Part shown: positions 8,064 to 16,851 of the stretch, piece by piece | Position numbering within the stretch: position 1 is the first letter of the stretch | Layout of the letters: each line of letters begins with the position of its first letter | Source of the DNA: Labilibaculum filiforme | Lineage (GTDB): Bacteria > Bacteroidota > Bacteroidia > Bacteroidales > Marinifilaceae | Assembly (NCBI RefSeq): GCF_002843315.1 | Contig: NZ_MVDD01000007.1 | Coordinates: forward strand, 124,001-188,000 | DNA length: 64,000 nt | Reading direction: 5' to 3' | Made by a program: the position numbers and the translations under genes | Notes under the pieces: generated by a model | The model's database searches: none | The model's input: only the letters and a program-made list of their open reading frames with translations | What the model was told of the DNA's origin: nothing

Positions 8064-8585
8064 TTATTCGTTAAGCATTTCTTTAAAGGAATCATCATCA
8101 AATACATTGTTTTCTTGCAAATATGATTTACATATTTCTAGCTTTGATAACTCGTTATCGGTGTGCTCTCTTTCATCCATTTTATGAGTGAGTTTAATAG
8201 CTCCTCCTGTAATGAGATAAACATCTTTGTCTATTCTAATAGCATATAAGCGTAACCATCTTCGTTTGGACTTTTGTTTTGATAAAGAAATTGTCTGGAT
8301 TTCTTTATTATCTAAATTTCGAAATAAAGTTTCTAATTGTACAGGGCTTTCAGAAAGAGCATTGAATAAAGCATCACTAAGTTTTTCTGCTTCTTTTCTT
8401 GTTTCCTGGACTGCTTGTTCAATTGATAATTTAAAATAGCCTAAATCAGCTTCGTGCTCTTCAAAAAACTCATTAAGATGCTCGATATCATCCCATAAGT
8501 CGAAGAGTCTTTCCAACTCATCTTTACTTTCACCACTATATTTAGTAGCATATAAATTCTCCTCAAATATAGGAATGATTTCCAT
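8064..8585 (-). CDS. candidate toxin, first gene of a TAC-like module
   Basis: 173 residues from the chosen start at 8585; the frame extends ten codons upstream. The N-terminal ~90 residues are strongly acidic and probably helical. The C-terminal half has a basic stretch, ISLSKQKSKRRWLRLYAIR, followed by a beta-rich part with DVYLITGGAIKLTHKM. This recalls the RelE/HigB-type mRNA interferase core, in which basic residues contact RNA, but the relationship is weak by eye. I do not recognise a named family with certainty. The assignment rests mainly on its place before an HTH gene and a SecB-like gene, the order seen in the M. tuberculosis higB-higA-secB TAC operon. Confidence 0.55.
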   Translation of the reverse strand: MEIIPIFEENLYATKYSGESKDELERLFDLWDDIEHLNEFFEEHEADLGYFKLSIEQAVQETRKEAEKLSDALFNALSESPVQLETLFRNLDNKEIQTISLSKQKSKRRWLRLYAIRIDKDVYLITGGAIKLTHKMDEREHTDNELSKLEICKSYLQENNVFDDDSFKEMLNE

Positions 8586-8633
8586 AAAATCAACTTGTAG
8601 GTTTACTTTTATCAATTATTTTTGATGAACGTC

Positions 8634-8765
8634 TTAAAATCTAGGCAACCAATACCTCAATAATTTCATTCCTTTTGTCACCAAAAAGTTGCCAAATTCA
8701 TCCTTAGCATCAAAAGGCGGAAAATCAAGATCCTCAAAACACACAATTAGCTTCCACAAGCCTAC
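8634..8765 (-). pseudogene. 3' coding remnant of an unknown gene
   Basis: A 43-codon open frame without a start codon, closed by TAA at 8634-8636, reads as a plausible protein end, for example CFEDLDFPPFDAKDEFGN and later MKLLRYWLPRF. An in-frame stop at 8766-8768 cuts it off upstream. It lies 48 bases before the candidate toxin on the same strand. I do not know the parent family; it could be the end of a gene truncated when the TAC-like module arrived. Confidence 0.35.
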
Positions 8766-8861
8766 TTAGTGTTCCGTCATAAAAAATCCTATTAATATTT
8801 TGATCTTAAAGATTATATCATATCTAACAGTACGCTTAATGCAAGAACATACTAAAGTAGC

Positions 8862-8993
8862 AAAAAAAATATACTTTACAATAAGTATATGATTTGAACA
8901 TGAACAAATGCAAACTCTAGTGAAGAGAGATATGGAAAAAATAAATTACCACCTCTTTGCATTCACACATATTGCAGTTCACACAAACTTGCG
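8862..8993 (-). ncRNA. candidate small RNA with promoter element and terminator
   Basis: On the minus strand a consensus -7 element TACTTTTG (9000-9007) is followed about 120 bases later by a terminator: ATATACTT/AAGTATAT (8869-8890) with a T run. Between them no ORF of note is seen, but TGTGTGAA occurs twice exactly 16 bases apart (8978-8985 and 8962-8969), each inside a TGTGTGAA-TGCAA context. No good -33 element was found. Start site near 8993 is inferred from the -7 element. Confidence 0.4.
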
Positions 8994-9036
8994 CAAAGCC
9001 AAAAGTAGAATAGTAATGAAAAGATGTAATTTTTGG

Positions 9037-9072
9037 GCAAAAAAAAACGAAACCATGCAAGCATGATTTCGT
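9037..9072 (-). terminator. terminator of tRNA-Cys
   Basis: On the minus strand ACGAAA-CATGC pairs with GCATG-TTTCGT (9047-9072), followed by nine Ts. It starts nine bases after the tRNA 3' end. Confidence 0.85.
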
Positions 9073-9080
9073 CGTTTTTG

Positions 9081-9151
9081 AGGTCTCTGGCGGATTCGAA
9101 CCGCCGTGGACGGTTTTGCAGACCGGTGCCTAGCCACTCGGCCAAGAGACC
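9081..9151 (-). tRNA. tRNA-Cys (GCA)
   Basis: 71 bases read on the minus strand. A seven-bp acceptor stem GGTCTCT/AGAGACC, a T arm with GGCGG-TTCGAAT-CCGCC, and an anticodon loop CTGCAAA give anticodon GCA. The discriminator base is T(U)73, the identity element for cysteine. CCA is not encoded, so it must be added after transcription. The anticodon stem has one C-T mismatch at its outer pair. Confidence 0.95.
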
Positions 9152-9268
9152 CTATCTACCGTAAAGGCGTTGCAAAGATATAAATTTCTGTTTTACTCCC
9201 GCAAACTTTTCTCCGCTTTTGTAATAAAAATATTACGATATTTTTGCAATGCCGACCTAATCAAAGAA

Positions 9269-9619
9269 TTAACGAGATAAAGTTAGGCTCACTTTTTCTA
9301 TTTGTCCACCCATTGGCGGGTTCATTTTCGATACTTTTACAGTTGCATGCACTAATTCTGGGAAGTTTTTATACAAAATATCCAAAATTCTCTCGGCAAC
9401 ATGTTCCAACAAATGAGATTTTACCTGCAATTGCTCCTTAATCATTTCGTAAGCACGCTGATAATTCAAAGCATCACCAATATAATCCGATTTTACGGCC
9501 TTTTCTGCATTGTATTCCATGCGCACATAAACGATAAACTTGTTACCAACAATTTGTTCTTCCTTAAAACAACCGTGATAGGCATAAAATTCCATGCCCT
9601 CTAATTCAATAATTCCCAT
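9269..9619 (-). CDS. folB: dihydroneopterin aldolase
   Basis: 116 residues, the usual length for FolB, cytoplasmic. It splits 7,8-dihydroneopterin into 6-hydroxymethyl-dihydropterin and glycolaldehyde in folate synthesis. Recognisable blocks are LEGMEFYAYHGCFKEEQIVGN near the N-terminus, the LLEHVAERI helix around residue 70 that carries the active-site Glu region, and VKVSKMNPPMGG near the end. Upstream lies the divergent glnS gene. No other folate gene is adjacent. Confidence 0.92.
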   Translation of the reverse strand: MGIIELEGMEFYAYHGCFKEEQIVGNKFIVYVRMEYNAEKAVKSDYIGDALNYQRAYEMIKEQLQVKSHLLEHVAERILDILYKNFPELVHATVKVSKMNPPMGGQIEKVSLTLSR

Positions 9620-9754
9620 GTGTTTTTTGTTGTAATATTGTTTGGCGAAATTAAACTACAAATCCCAAAATCCAAAACTCAACTCCCTAAATTACAAATT
9701 CGCACCCACAAATCTCATTACAATACTCCAAGAGCAATATTATTAATTGTTCTA

Positions 9755-9786
9755 TTGCTAATTATTAATTGTTTTATCTACTTTTG
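9755..9786 (+). promoter_or_regulatory. glnS promoter (Bacteroidetes type)
   Basis: A consensus -7 box TACTTTTG at 9779-9786 has a TTG at 9755-9757, 21 bases upstream, as a -33 element. It would start a leader of about 125 bases before glnS. Confidence 0.5.
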
Positions 9787-9806
9787 TTTTTCGTTTCATA
9801 ATGTAA

Positions 9807-9882
9807 GCGATCTATCAAATAATTGTACATTTAACAGATCGCATTTCGAATCGAAACGCAAGGCAGGATTCGGTTCCGAATC
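9807..9882 (+). promoter_or_regulatory. structured 5' leader of glnS with three hairpins
   Basis: Three stem-loops stand in a row between the promoter and the start codon: GCGATCT/AGATCGC (9807-9813 with 9836-9842), TTTCGA-A-TCGAAA (near 9844-9856) and GATTCGG-TT-CCGAATC (9867-9882). None ends in a T run, so the leader looks like a regulatory or stability element and not a simple terminator. It shows no T-box features I can recognise. Confidence 0.4.
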
Positions 9883-9918
9883 TTAGGCTAATACATGTAT
9901 CATTTAAAATTGAGTAGT

Positions 9919-11631
9919 ATGGATAACAAAAATGTAAAAGAAGAGAATGTTAACGAAAGTAAATCTCTTAATTTTATCCAGCAGATTATTGAAGAAGATC
10001 TGAAAAACAATGTGAATGATGGTAGAGTACACACCCGATTCCCTCCGGAACCAAACGGGTACTTGCACATCGGTCACGCTAAGTCGATATGCCTAAACTT
10101 TAGCCTTGCCCAGCAATATCAGGGAAAATGTAATTTACGTTTCGATGATACAAATCCTGTAAAAGAAGATACCGAGTATGTAAATTCCATTATGGATGAC
10201 ATTAAATGGTTAGGATTTCATTGGGATGGAGAACCTTTATATACTTCTGACTATTTTCAGCAATTGTACGATTGGGCTGTGAAGCTGATAACTGATGGCA
10301 AAGCCTATGTTGACGATCAAACTGCGGCACAAATTGCAGAACAAAAAGGCACACCAACAGTTCCGGGAACCGAGAGTCCATTTCGCAACCGAAGTGTAGA
10401 GGAAAATCTTGACTTATTCGCAAGAATGAAGAATGGAGAATTTAAGGACGGAGAAAAAGTACTTCGTGCAAAAATTGACATGACCTCTTCGAATATGCAC
10501 CTACGCGATCCGTTGATGTATCGTATTATGCATGCACATCATCACCGTACTGGCGACCAATGGTGTATTTACCCAATGTATGATTATGCACACGGTGAGT
10601 CGGATTATATCGAGGGCATTACGCACTCAATTTGCACCTTGGAATTTGAGGTTCACCGCCCTTTATACGAATGGTTTGTTAGTAACCTAACCGAAACTGC
10701 CTACCGTCCAAAACAGCGCGAATTTGCCCGTTTAAACTTAAGCTATACTGTAATGAGTAAGCGTAAGTTGCTAGAATTGGTAAAAGACAATCATGTAAAT
10801 GGATGGGATGATCCGCGTATGCCAACCGTATCTGGATTGCGTAGAAGAGGATTTACACCTGCTTCCATTCGTCATTTTGCAGATACTATTGGTGTTGCTA
10901 AACGAAACAACGTTATTGATGTTTCTCTTTTAGAACATTGCGTTCGTGAGGATTTGAACAAAACAGCTCCTCGTGTAATGGCGGTTTTAAATCCTGTGAA
11001 ATTGATCGTGACCAATTATCCTGAAAATCAGGAGGAGTTTTTGAGTATTGAAAATAATCCTGAAGATCCAGAAAGTGGAAATCGTGAAATTCCTTTTTCT
11101 CGTGAATTGTATATCGAGAGAGACGACTTTTTAGAAGATGCGCCTAGAAAATTCTTTAGAATGACTCCAGGACAAGAGGTTCGACTAAAAGCTGCTTACA
11201 TTGTAATGTGCGAAAAGGCAGTAAAAGATGCTGCCGGAAACATTACTGAAATTCACTGTACCTACGATGCAAAATCGAAAAGTGGTAGTGGATCGGAAGA
11301 AAGCAAACGCAAAGTAAAAGGAACACTTCATTGGGTTTCGGCCAAGCATGCTGCAAAAGCTGAGGTTCGTATTTACGATCGTCTTTTCAATCACGAAGCT
11401 CCTGATGCTCAGAAAGAAACTGATTTTAAAGAATTCATTAATCCTGATTCCCTTCAGATTTTAAATGAGTGTTACGTAGAGCCAAGCTTAAAAGATGCAA
11501 AAGCGGAAGATCATTTTCAATTTACCCGTTTGGGCTATTTCTCGGTAGATAAAGATTCTACCGCTGCAAAAATGGTTTTCAATCGTACCGTTTCCTTAAA
11601 GGATTCTTGGTCCAAGACACAAAAAAAATAA
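9919..11631 (+). CDS. glnS: glutaminyl-tRNA synthetase
   Basis: 570 residues from the Met at 9919; the frame also has a Met eight codons earlier, but the MDNKNV start fits better. It charges tRNA-Gln with glutamine. The class I signature is [12 protein letters not shown] with HIGH at residues 50-53, and the second motif is VMSKRKL near 279, the GlnRS form of [19 protein letters not shown] distinguishes GlnRS from GluRS. The C-terminal third is the beta-barrel anticodon-binding domain. Its presence means glutamine is attached directly. It faces gltX tail-to-tail. Confidence 0.96.
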   Translation: MDNKNVKEENVNESKSLNFIQQIIEEDLKNNVNDGRVHTRFPPEPNGYLHIGHAKSICLNFSLAQQYQGKCNLRFDDTNPVKEDTEYVNSIMDDIKWLGFHWDGEPLYTSDYFQQLYDWAVKLITDGKAYVDDQTAAQIAEQKGTPTVPGTESPFRNRSVEENLDLFARMKNGEFKDGEKVLRAKIDMTSSNMHLRDPLMYRIMHAHHHRTGDQWCIYPMYDYAHGESDYIEGITHSICTLEFEVHRPLYEWFVSNLTETAYRPKQREFARLNLSYTVMSKRKLLELVKDNHVNGWDDPRMPTVSGLRRRGFTPASIRHFADTIGVAKRNNVIDVSLLEHCVREDLNKTAPRVMAVLNPVKLIVTNYPENQEEFLSIENNPEDPESGNREIPFSRELYIERDDFLEDAPRKFFRMTPGQEVRLKAAYIVMCEKAVKDAAGNITEIHCTYDAKSKSGSGSEESKRKVKGTLHWVSAKHAAKAEVRIYDRLFNHEAPDAQKETDFKEFINPDSLQILNECYVEPSLKDAKAEDHFQFTRLGYFSVDKDSTAAKMVFNRTVSLKDSWSKTQKK

Positions 11632-11660
11632 TTGAATCAATTCCATTTATTTATATACAA

Positions 11661-11697
11661 ACCTGTCAGAATGCATAATTCTGACAGGTTTTTTTAT
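11661..11697 (+). terminator. glnS terminator
   Basis: A perfect 12-bp stem ACCTGTCAGAAT/ATTCTGACAGGT with a five-base loop (11661-11689) and a run of eight Ts, 30 bases after the stop. Confidence 0.95.
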
Positions 11698-11737
11698 GTC
11701 CTACCAATTAATTTTTTAGCAATCTCTTTACTTTATA

Positions 11738-11845
11738 GTGTCTCCCTTTTTAGGTGAGATGTCCGACAGGACAGAGAACTGTTATGAACCAACACACCCT
11801 TTCGCCTCACGGCACTTTCCCTGCAAGGGAAAGACTCATTCCTTT
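11738..11845 (+). repeat. candidate dispersed non-coding repeat with hairpins
   Basis: This stretch has a TCTCCC...GGTGAGATGTCC opening, a short TGTCC-GACA-GGACA hairpin, then CGCCTCACGGCACTTTCCC and an eight-bp hairpin CTTTCCCT-GCA-AGGGAAAG (11815-11833). Its style matches non-coding repeats I recall as scattered in many Bacteroidetes genomes. A 71-codon frame runs through it, but the residues do not look like protein. Copy number cannot be tested in this window. Confidence 0.4.
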
Positions 11846-11864
11846 AATTGGTACGGTATTATTG

Positions 11865-11896
11865 TGAAAAAACCACCTCCAAAACTGGAAGTGGTT
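11865..11896 (-). terminator. gltX terminator
   Basis: On the minus strand AACCACTTCCA pairs with TGGAGGTGGTT around AAAC-type loop bases (11871-11896, one mismatch), followed by a run of Ts. It lies 25 bases after the gltX stop. Confidence 0.8.
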
Positions 11897-11920
11897 CATA
11901 TTGCTGAGAAGAAATCTCAA

Positions 11921-13453
11921 TTATATTTTAATGGTTTCCAATGCATAATTTAAACGGGCAATGGTTTCCTTTTTTCCAAGTATTTCGATAATATCGAACA
12001 TGTGCGGGCCTTTACCAGCTCCTACCATAGCCAAACGAAAAGGATTCATCACTTTTCCAAAACCAATTTCTTTGGCAGTGATCCATTCTTTTACCTGCTC
12101 TTCGGTATTCGCCGACGAAAAATCTTCAATTCCTTCCAGAATACCTTTCAATTCAATTACCAAAGCTGAAGTATCCTCTTTCCACCCTTTTTTCACGGTT
12201 TTTGCATCAAATTCTACAGGTGCTTCAAAAAAGTAGTTCACCTGCTCCCAAAGTTCCGAAACAAAAACAACACGATCCTTTACCATACCGCAAACACGGT
12301 TTACAATGCTTTGATCGGCCTGTATGCCTTTTAATTTTAATACCTGATCAGCAAACAAAGCTCCCACTTCCTCTTCCGACTTTTTAATTAGATATTGATG
12401 ATTGAACCATTTCGTTTTTTCAGGATCGAATTTAGAACCTGATTTTCCAACGCGCTCCAACGAGAAAGCTTGAGAAAGCTCTTCCATTGAGAAGATTTCC
12501 TGTTCTGTACCAGGATTCCATCCCAGAAAAGCCAGCATATTTACAAAAGCTTCCGGAAAATATCCACCTTCGCGGTATCCCGATGAAATTTCATCTGTTT
12601 TAGGATCCTTCCATTCCAATGGAAAAACAGGGAAACCTAATTTATCGCCGTCTCGTTTGCTTAATTTCCCTTTTCCTACTGGTTTTAAAATCAATGGAAG
12701 ATGAGCAAATTTAGGCATCTCATTATCCCAGCCAAAAGATCTGTATAGTAACACATGCAATGGCATAGATGGCAACCATTCTTCTCCGCGAATAACATGT
12801 GAAATTTTCATTAAATAATCATCCACCACATTTGCCAGATGATAAGTTGGCATACCGTCTGATTTAAACAATACTTTATCATCCAAAGCCGAGGTATTAA
12901 ATACTACACGTCCACGAATTTCATCGCTTAACTGCAGTTCTTCGCCAACAGGCATTTTAAATCGTACTACATAAGCTTCGCCAGCTTCAATTTTCGCTTT
13001 AACTTCATCGGCTGGTAAAGCCAAAGAGTTATTTAAATTTTCGCGGGTTGCATAATTGTAGGTAAAAGTCTTCTTCTCTTCCTCGTGTTTAGCACGAATA
13101 GCATCCAATTCTTCGGGAGTATCGAAAGCAAAATATGCATTTCCCGAAGCAATCAACTGATCGGCATACTCACGATACATTAGCTTCCGCTCCGATTGGC
13201 GATAAGGACCATATTCACCACCTACGGTTGCTCCTTCATCAATTTGAATTCCACACCATTTTAACGACTCCGCAATATATGCTTCCGCACCCGGAACATA
13301 TCTTGTTTGATCGGTATCTTCGATACGAAGCAAAAAATCACCATTGTGTTTTCTAGCAAATAAATAGTTGAAAAGGGCTGTTCTAACACCACCCATATGA
13401 AGAGGTCCTGTAGGACTAGGAGCAAATCGAACCCGTACTTTCTTATCGTTCAT
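11921..13453 (-). CDS. gltX: glutamyl-tRNA synthetase
   Basis: 510 residues. It charges tRNA-Glu with glutamate. The class I HIGH-type motif is [20 protein letters not shown] (residues 7-26) and the KMSKS-type motif is [11 protein letters not shown] near residue 268, the pattern of discriminating bacterial GluRS. The C-terminal ~150 residues form the all-helical anticodon-binding cage. Since glnS is also present, no Glu-to-Gln transamidation is required. A -7 element lies just upstream and a terminator just downstream, so it is a single-gene unit. Confidence 0.96.
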   Translation of the reverse strand: MNDKKVRVRFAPSPTGPLHMGGVRTALFNYLFARKHNGDFLLRIEDTDQTRYVPGAEAYIAESLKWCGIQIDEGATVGGEYGPYRQSERKLMYREYADQLIASGNAYFAFDTPEELDAIRAKHEEEKKTFTYNYATRENLNNSLALPADEVKAKIEAGEAYVVRFKMPVGEELQLSDEIRGRVVFNTSALDDKVLFKSDGMPTYHLANVVDDYLMKISHVIRGEEWLPSMPLHVLLYRSFGWDNEMPKFAHLPLILKPVGKGKLSKRDGDKLGFPVFPLEWKDPKTDEISSGYREGGYFPEAFVNMLAFLGWNPGTEQEIFSMEELSQAFSLERVGKSGSKFDPEKTKWFNHQYLIKKSEEEVGALFADQVLKLKGIQADQSIVNRVCGMVKDRVVFVSELWEQVNYFFEAPVEFDAKTVKKGWKEDTSALVIELKGILEGIEDFSSANTEEQVKEWITAKEIGFGKVMNPFRLAMVGAGKGPHMFDIIEILGKKETIARLNYALETIKI

Positions 13454-13476
13454 TATAATATCCTTTAATTTGACAA

Positions 13477-13484
13477 CAAAGATA
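13477..13484 (-). promoter_or_regulatory. gltX promoter -7 element
   Basis: TATCTTTG on the minus strand fits TAnnTTTG, 24 bases before the gltX start. No clear -33 element was found. Confidence 0.45.
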
Positions 13485-13530
13485 AGAAATAAGAAGAAAA
13501 GTAAAGGGGAGAAAAAAGCAGAAAATTAAC

Positions 13531-13920
13531 TTAAAATAGAAAACGATTAATCATATCCTTTAAACCGCCAATATCAATAGGTTTGGATACAAAGTCATCA
13601 CAACCGGCAGCCATTATTTCCTCGTAAGCTTCGCCATAATGATATGCAGTTTGTGCAATTATTGGCATTTCTTTATTTATTTTTTTGATATTTCTAGTTG
13701 CATCATACCCATTCATAATAGGCATTTGCATATCCATTAATACCAAATCTATCTCTGAATTGGATTGGATAAGGTCTACCGCTTCCTGTCCATCTCGGGC
13801 ACGAATTATTTTGGCATTGGTATCCATGAGTATTTCTTCCAAAAATATGAAATTAAAATCCTCATCTTCCGCAACCAACAAAACTTTGCCTTCCCAGTTA
13901 TAGTTTGTTGAAAAATTCAT
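13531..13920 (-). CDS. single-domain response regulator (CheY-like)
   Basis: 129 residues forming one receiver domain with no output domain. The acidic pocket is AEDED near residue 19, the phosphorylated aspartate is in DLVLMDMQMP (about Asp62), the switch Thr is in PIIAQTAYH, and the conserved Lys is in DDFVSKPID. It would be phosphorylated by a histidine kinase encoded elsewhere and act by protein contact. The first 13 residues are a short extension. It stands alone between gltX and nrdJ, with an unusual repeat arrangement in its promoter. Confidence 0.9.
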   Translation of the reverse strand: MNFSTNYNWEGKVLLVAEDEDFNFIFLEEILMDTNAKIIRARDGQEAVDLIQSNSEIDLVLMDMQMPIMNGYDATRNIKKINKEMPIIAQTAYHYGEAYEEIMAAGCDDFVSKPIDIGGLKDMINRFLF

Positions 13921-13993
13921 ATTTAATTACTTCGTCTTATTGCTATTTATACTCTAAGTTAATTCAATTAATTATAACACAAAAAAGAATTTC

Positions 13994-14056
13994 CAAAGAT
14001 ATATAACTTTAGTTAAACAGTTGAGTAACTATGTAGGTTTTAGGCGTAACTATGTA
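13994..14056 (-). promoter_or_regulatory. response-regulator promoter with 21-bp-spaced direct repeats
   Basis: A -7 box TATCTTTG (13994-14001, minus strand) lies 74 bases before the start codon. Behind it the 11-mer GTAACTATGTA occurs twice on the plus strand, at 14025-14035 and 14046-14056, exactly 21 bases apart, two helical turns. The first copy covers the -33 region, so the pair is well placed for an activator dimer. Confidence 0.45.
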
Positions 14057-14079
14057 TCCTTTAAAATCAAACTAAAATG

Positions 14080-14115
14080 AAAAATGGGAAACTTCTATAG
14101 AAGTTTCCCATTTTT
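14080..14115 (-). terminator. nrdJ terminator
   Basis: A perfect stem AAAATGGGAAACTT with its complement around CTATAG, flanked by A and T runs, 23 bases after the nrdJ stop. It works in either direction. Confidence 0.9.
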
Positions 14116-14138
14116 AAGTGCTGATTATGATAGGTGTA

Positions 14139-16688
14139 TTATCCACATTTTGAGGTCCCGCAAGACTGACAAATCAAACATCCTTCTTGGTAAATAATAT
14201 GTTCAGACCCACAACTATTACAAATTCCACCTTTTACTTTGGTACCATTTGGAATGTATTTTTTAAGCGCACGCTCCACTCCATTCTTCCAGGTATTAAT
14301 ATTCTCACTATCCAACTGCAAACCAGCAACTAAGTTCACAACTCCCTCAATTGGCATTCCGTGACGTAGCACACCAGAAATTAGCTTGGCATAGTTCCAG
14401 AATTCTTTATCGAATTTATAGGATAATCCTTCAAAAGTTGTTTTAAAACCGCGTTTATTGCAAAATTGGAAGTCATAACGAGAACTTCCGTCCTCTTCTT
14501 TTCTTTTAATAATAACTCCCTTATTTACGGATTTAGGCAATAAGATACCTTCATCATCGTCAACAATACCAGTAAATACCTCGTATGGTTGTCCATTATA
14601 CAAGCCAATAAATGCAATCCACTTTTCCTTGTTGTTTTGGAAACGAACTACTTCTGCCTCCAATTCTTCAGGACGTTTTTCTGGCATTCCTGTTTTTTCC
14701 TCTTTGGTATCGTTCGAAAGTAAAACCCCTGAACGAGAACCATCTCGATAAACAGTACAACCTTTACATCCACTCTTCCACGCTTCAATGTACAATTCGC
14801 CTACAAGAGATTCAGGCACATCATTTGGTAGATTAACGGTTACACTAATTGAATGATCCACCCATTTTTGCACTTTTCCTTGCATACGAACTTTCTGTAA
14901 CCAGTCCACATCATTGGAAGTAGCTTTATAGTAAGGCGATTTTTTTACTAATGCTTCAATCTCTTCATTCGTAAAATGTTGAGCTGCATTAATTCCATTG
15001 GCTTCCATCCAGGTTACAAATTTATGATGGAATACCACAAACTCTTCCCAGCTATCGCCAATTTCATCCACGAAATCAACACGCACATTTTTATCGTTAG
15101 GATTTACTTTTCTTCTTCTTTTATAAACTGGCATAAATACCGGCTCGATACCAGAAGTAGTTTGAGTCATTAAACTAGTAGTTCCTGTTGGTGCAATGGT
15201 TAAACAAGCAATGTTGCGTCGACCATATTTCACCATTTCTTTGTAAAGACTTTCATCTGCGTTTTTCAAACGTAAAATAAATGGATTCTTCAGTTCACGT
15301 TCCTTATCGTAAATTTCAAAAGCACCGCGGTCTTTTGCCATATACACCGACGAACGATAAGCTTCGACCGCAATTGTTTTATGAACTTCTACTGAAAAGT
15401 CGATTGCCTCGTCGGTTCCATAACGTAAGTTTAAACCTGCAAGCATATCTCCTTCAGCAGTAATTCCAACACCAGTTCTTCTTCCTTCTTCTGCTTTTTT
15501 ACGAATATTTGTCCAAAGATTACGCTCCACTCTTTTAATTTCGCCACCTTCAGGATCTTCATCAATTTTTTCAAGAATTGCATCAATTTTCTCCAATTCC
15601 AGATCGATGATATCATCCATCATTCGTTGTGCCATGGCTACATGTTTGCCAAATAGCTCGAAATTAAATGTTGCTTTTTCGGTAAACGGATTTTCCACAT
15701 AACTATACAAGTTGATCGCCAATAAACGACAGCTATCGTAGGGACACAATGGAATTTCGCCACAAGGATTCGTTGAAACAGTTCTATAACCTAAATCGGC
15801 ATAACAATCGGGAACCGATTCTCTTTCAATAGTATCCCAAAATAAAATTCCTGGTTCTGCTGATTTCCATGCATTGTGTACAATCTTACCCCAAAGTTTA
15901 CCAGCATCAATACTTTTACTATAGCTAGGATTTTTTGAATTTATAGGATATTGCTGTGTAAATTCAGTACCATCTACCACCGCTTGCATAAACTCATCGT
16001 GCATTTTTACCGAAACATTAGCTCCTGTAACTTTGCCTTGTTCCATTTTAGCATCAATAAAATCTTCCGAATCAGGATGGCGAACAGAAACACTTAACAT
16101 TAAAGCACCTCTACGACCATCTTGAGCAACCTCGCGAGTTGAATTGGAGTAACGCTCCATAAAAGGTACAATACCGGTCGAAGTTAATGCAGAATTCTTA
16201 ACTGGCGATCCTTTTGGACGAATATGAGAAAGATCGTGACCTACACCACCTCTTCGTTTCATTAGTTGTACCTGCTCCTGATCGATCTTCATAATCCCAC
16301 CATAGGAATCGGAATCACCATCATTGCCAATAACAAAACAGTTCGATAAGGATGCAACCTGAAATCTGTTTCCAATTCCAGACATAGGACTTCCTTGCGG
16401 CACGATGTATTTAAAATCTTTTAGTACTGCGAAAATTTCCTCTTCGCTAAGTGGGTTTGGGTAGTTTTTCTCGACTCTTGCAATTTCTGATGCAATTCGT
16501 CGATGCATATCATCTGGAGTCTTTTCATAAATATTTCCGTAAGAGTCTTTCAATGCGTATTTGTTTAACCAAACACGCGCGGCAAGTTCATCTCCATTAA
16601 AATATTTGAAAGTTGCCTGAAATGCCTCTTCGGGATTGAAAGTTTCATTCATTTCCTTTACTTGTTGCTTCTGCTCCTGTACTTCCAT
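14139..16688 (-). CDS. nrdJ: class II (adenosylcobalamin-dependent) ribonucleotide reductase
   Basis: 849 residues. It reduces ribonucleotides to deoxyribonucleotides without oxygen, using adenosylcobalamin to make the thiyl radical. Visible blocks are the specificity/active-site region with NCFVIGNDGDSDSYGG, the NPCGEIPLCPYDSCRL active-site loop, and TTSGIEPVFMPVYKRR. The C-terminus is a four-Cys zinc-ribbon-like tail (CNSCGSE then CLICQSCGTSKC), typical of the long NrdJ type. No cobalamin riboswitch was recognised in the 380-base upstream region. It is transcribed alone. Confidence 0.95.
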   Translation of the reverse strand: MEVQEQKQQVKEMNETFNPEEAFQATFKYFNGDELAARVWLNKYALKDSYGNIYEKTPDDMHRRIASEIARVEKNYPNPLSEEEIFAVLKDFKYIVPQGSPMSGIGNRFQVASLSNCFVIGNDGDSDSYGGIMKIDQEQVQLMKRRGGVGHDLSHIRPKGSPVKNSALTSTGIVPFMERYSNSTREVAQDGRRGALMLSVSVRHPDSEDFIDAKMEQGKVTGANVSVKMHDEFMQAVVDGTEFTQQYPINSKNPSYSKSIDAGKLWGKIVHNAWKSAEPGILFWDTIERESVPDCYADLGYRTVSTNPCGEIPLCPYDSCRLLAINLYSYVENPFTEKATFNFELFGKHVAMAQRMMDDIIDLELEKIDAILEKIDEDPEGGEIKRVERNLWTNIRKKAEEGRRTGVGITAEGDMLAGLNLRYGTDEAIDFSVEVHKTIAVEAYRSSVYMAKDRGAFEIYDKERELKNPFILRLKNADESLYKEMVKYGRRNIACLTIAPTGTTSLMTQTTSGIEPVFMPVYKRRRKVNPNDKNVRVDFVDEIGDSWEEFVVFHHKFVTWMEANGINAAQHFTNEEIEALVKKSPYYKATSNDVDWLQKVRMQGKVQKWVDHSISVTVNLPNDVPESLVGELYIEAWKSGCKGCTVYRDGSRSGVLLSNDTKEEKTGMPEKRPEELEAEVVRFQNNKEKWIAFIGLYNGQPYEVFTGIVDDDEGILLPKSVNKGVIIKRKEEDGSSRYDFQFCNKRGFKTTFEGLSYKFDKEFWNYAKLISGVLRHGMPIEGVVNLVAGLQLDSENINTWKNGVERALKKYIPNGTKVKGGICNSCGSEHIIYQEGCLICQSCGTSKCG

Positions 16689-16836
16689 TACGATCGTAAA
16701 AAAGGGTGGTTAATATATAAGTTTCATTGCTTCATTACCAACAATTTGACCTTTTCCAACAGGCCGAATTTTGTAGTATGCAAGGTACGGAACTTGACAA
16801 CACCGAACAATAATAAAATTACACTTTGAAATAAAG

Positions 16837-16851
16837 TTATCCACAAATTTA
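16837..16851 (-). promoter_or_regulatory. nrdJ promoter -7 element overlapping a consensus DnaA box
   Basis: TAAATTTG on the minus strand (16844-16851) fits the TAnnTTTG -7 element and is followed at once by TGTGGATAA, the complement of DnaA box TTATCCACA (16837-16845). The box would cover the transcription start. The nine-mer is expected about once in two such windows by chance, and another copy occurs at 14139-14147. Confidence 0.35.

Noticed and set aside
9807-9882. T-box riboswitch for glnS
   Set aside because: No T-box consensus, specifier loop or antiterminator was seen, and T-boxes are not known from this phylum.
11738-11953. 71-codon frame as a gene
   Set aside because: It runs across hairpin repeats and the end of gltX on the other strand, and its residues show no protein-like pattern.
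14139-14147. Second DnaA box TTATCCACA
   Set aside because: It sits at the nrdJ stop codon with no promoter nearby; a nine-base match is likely by chance.
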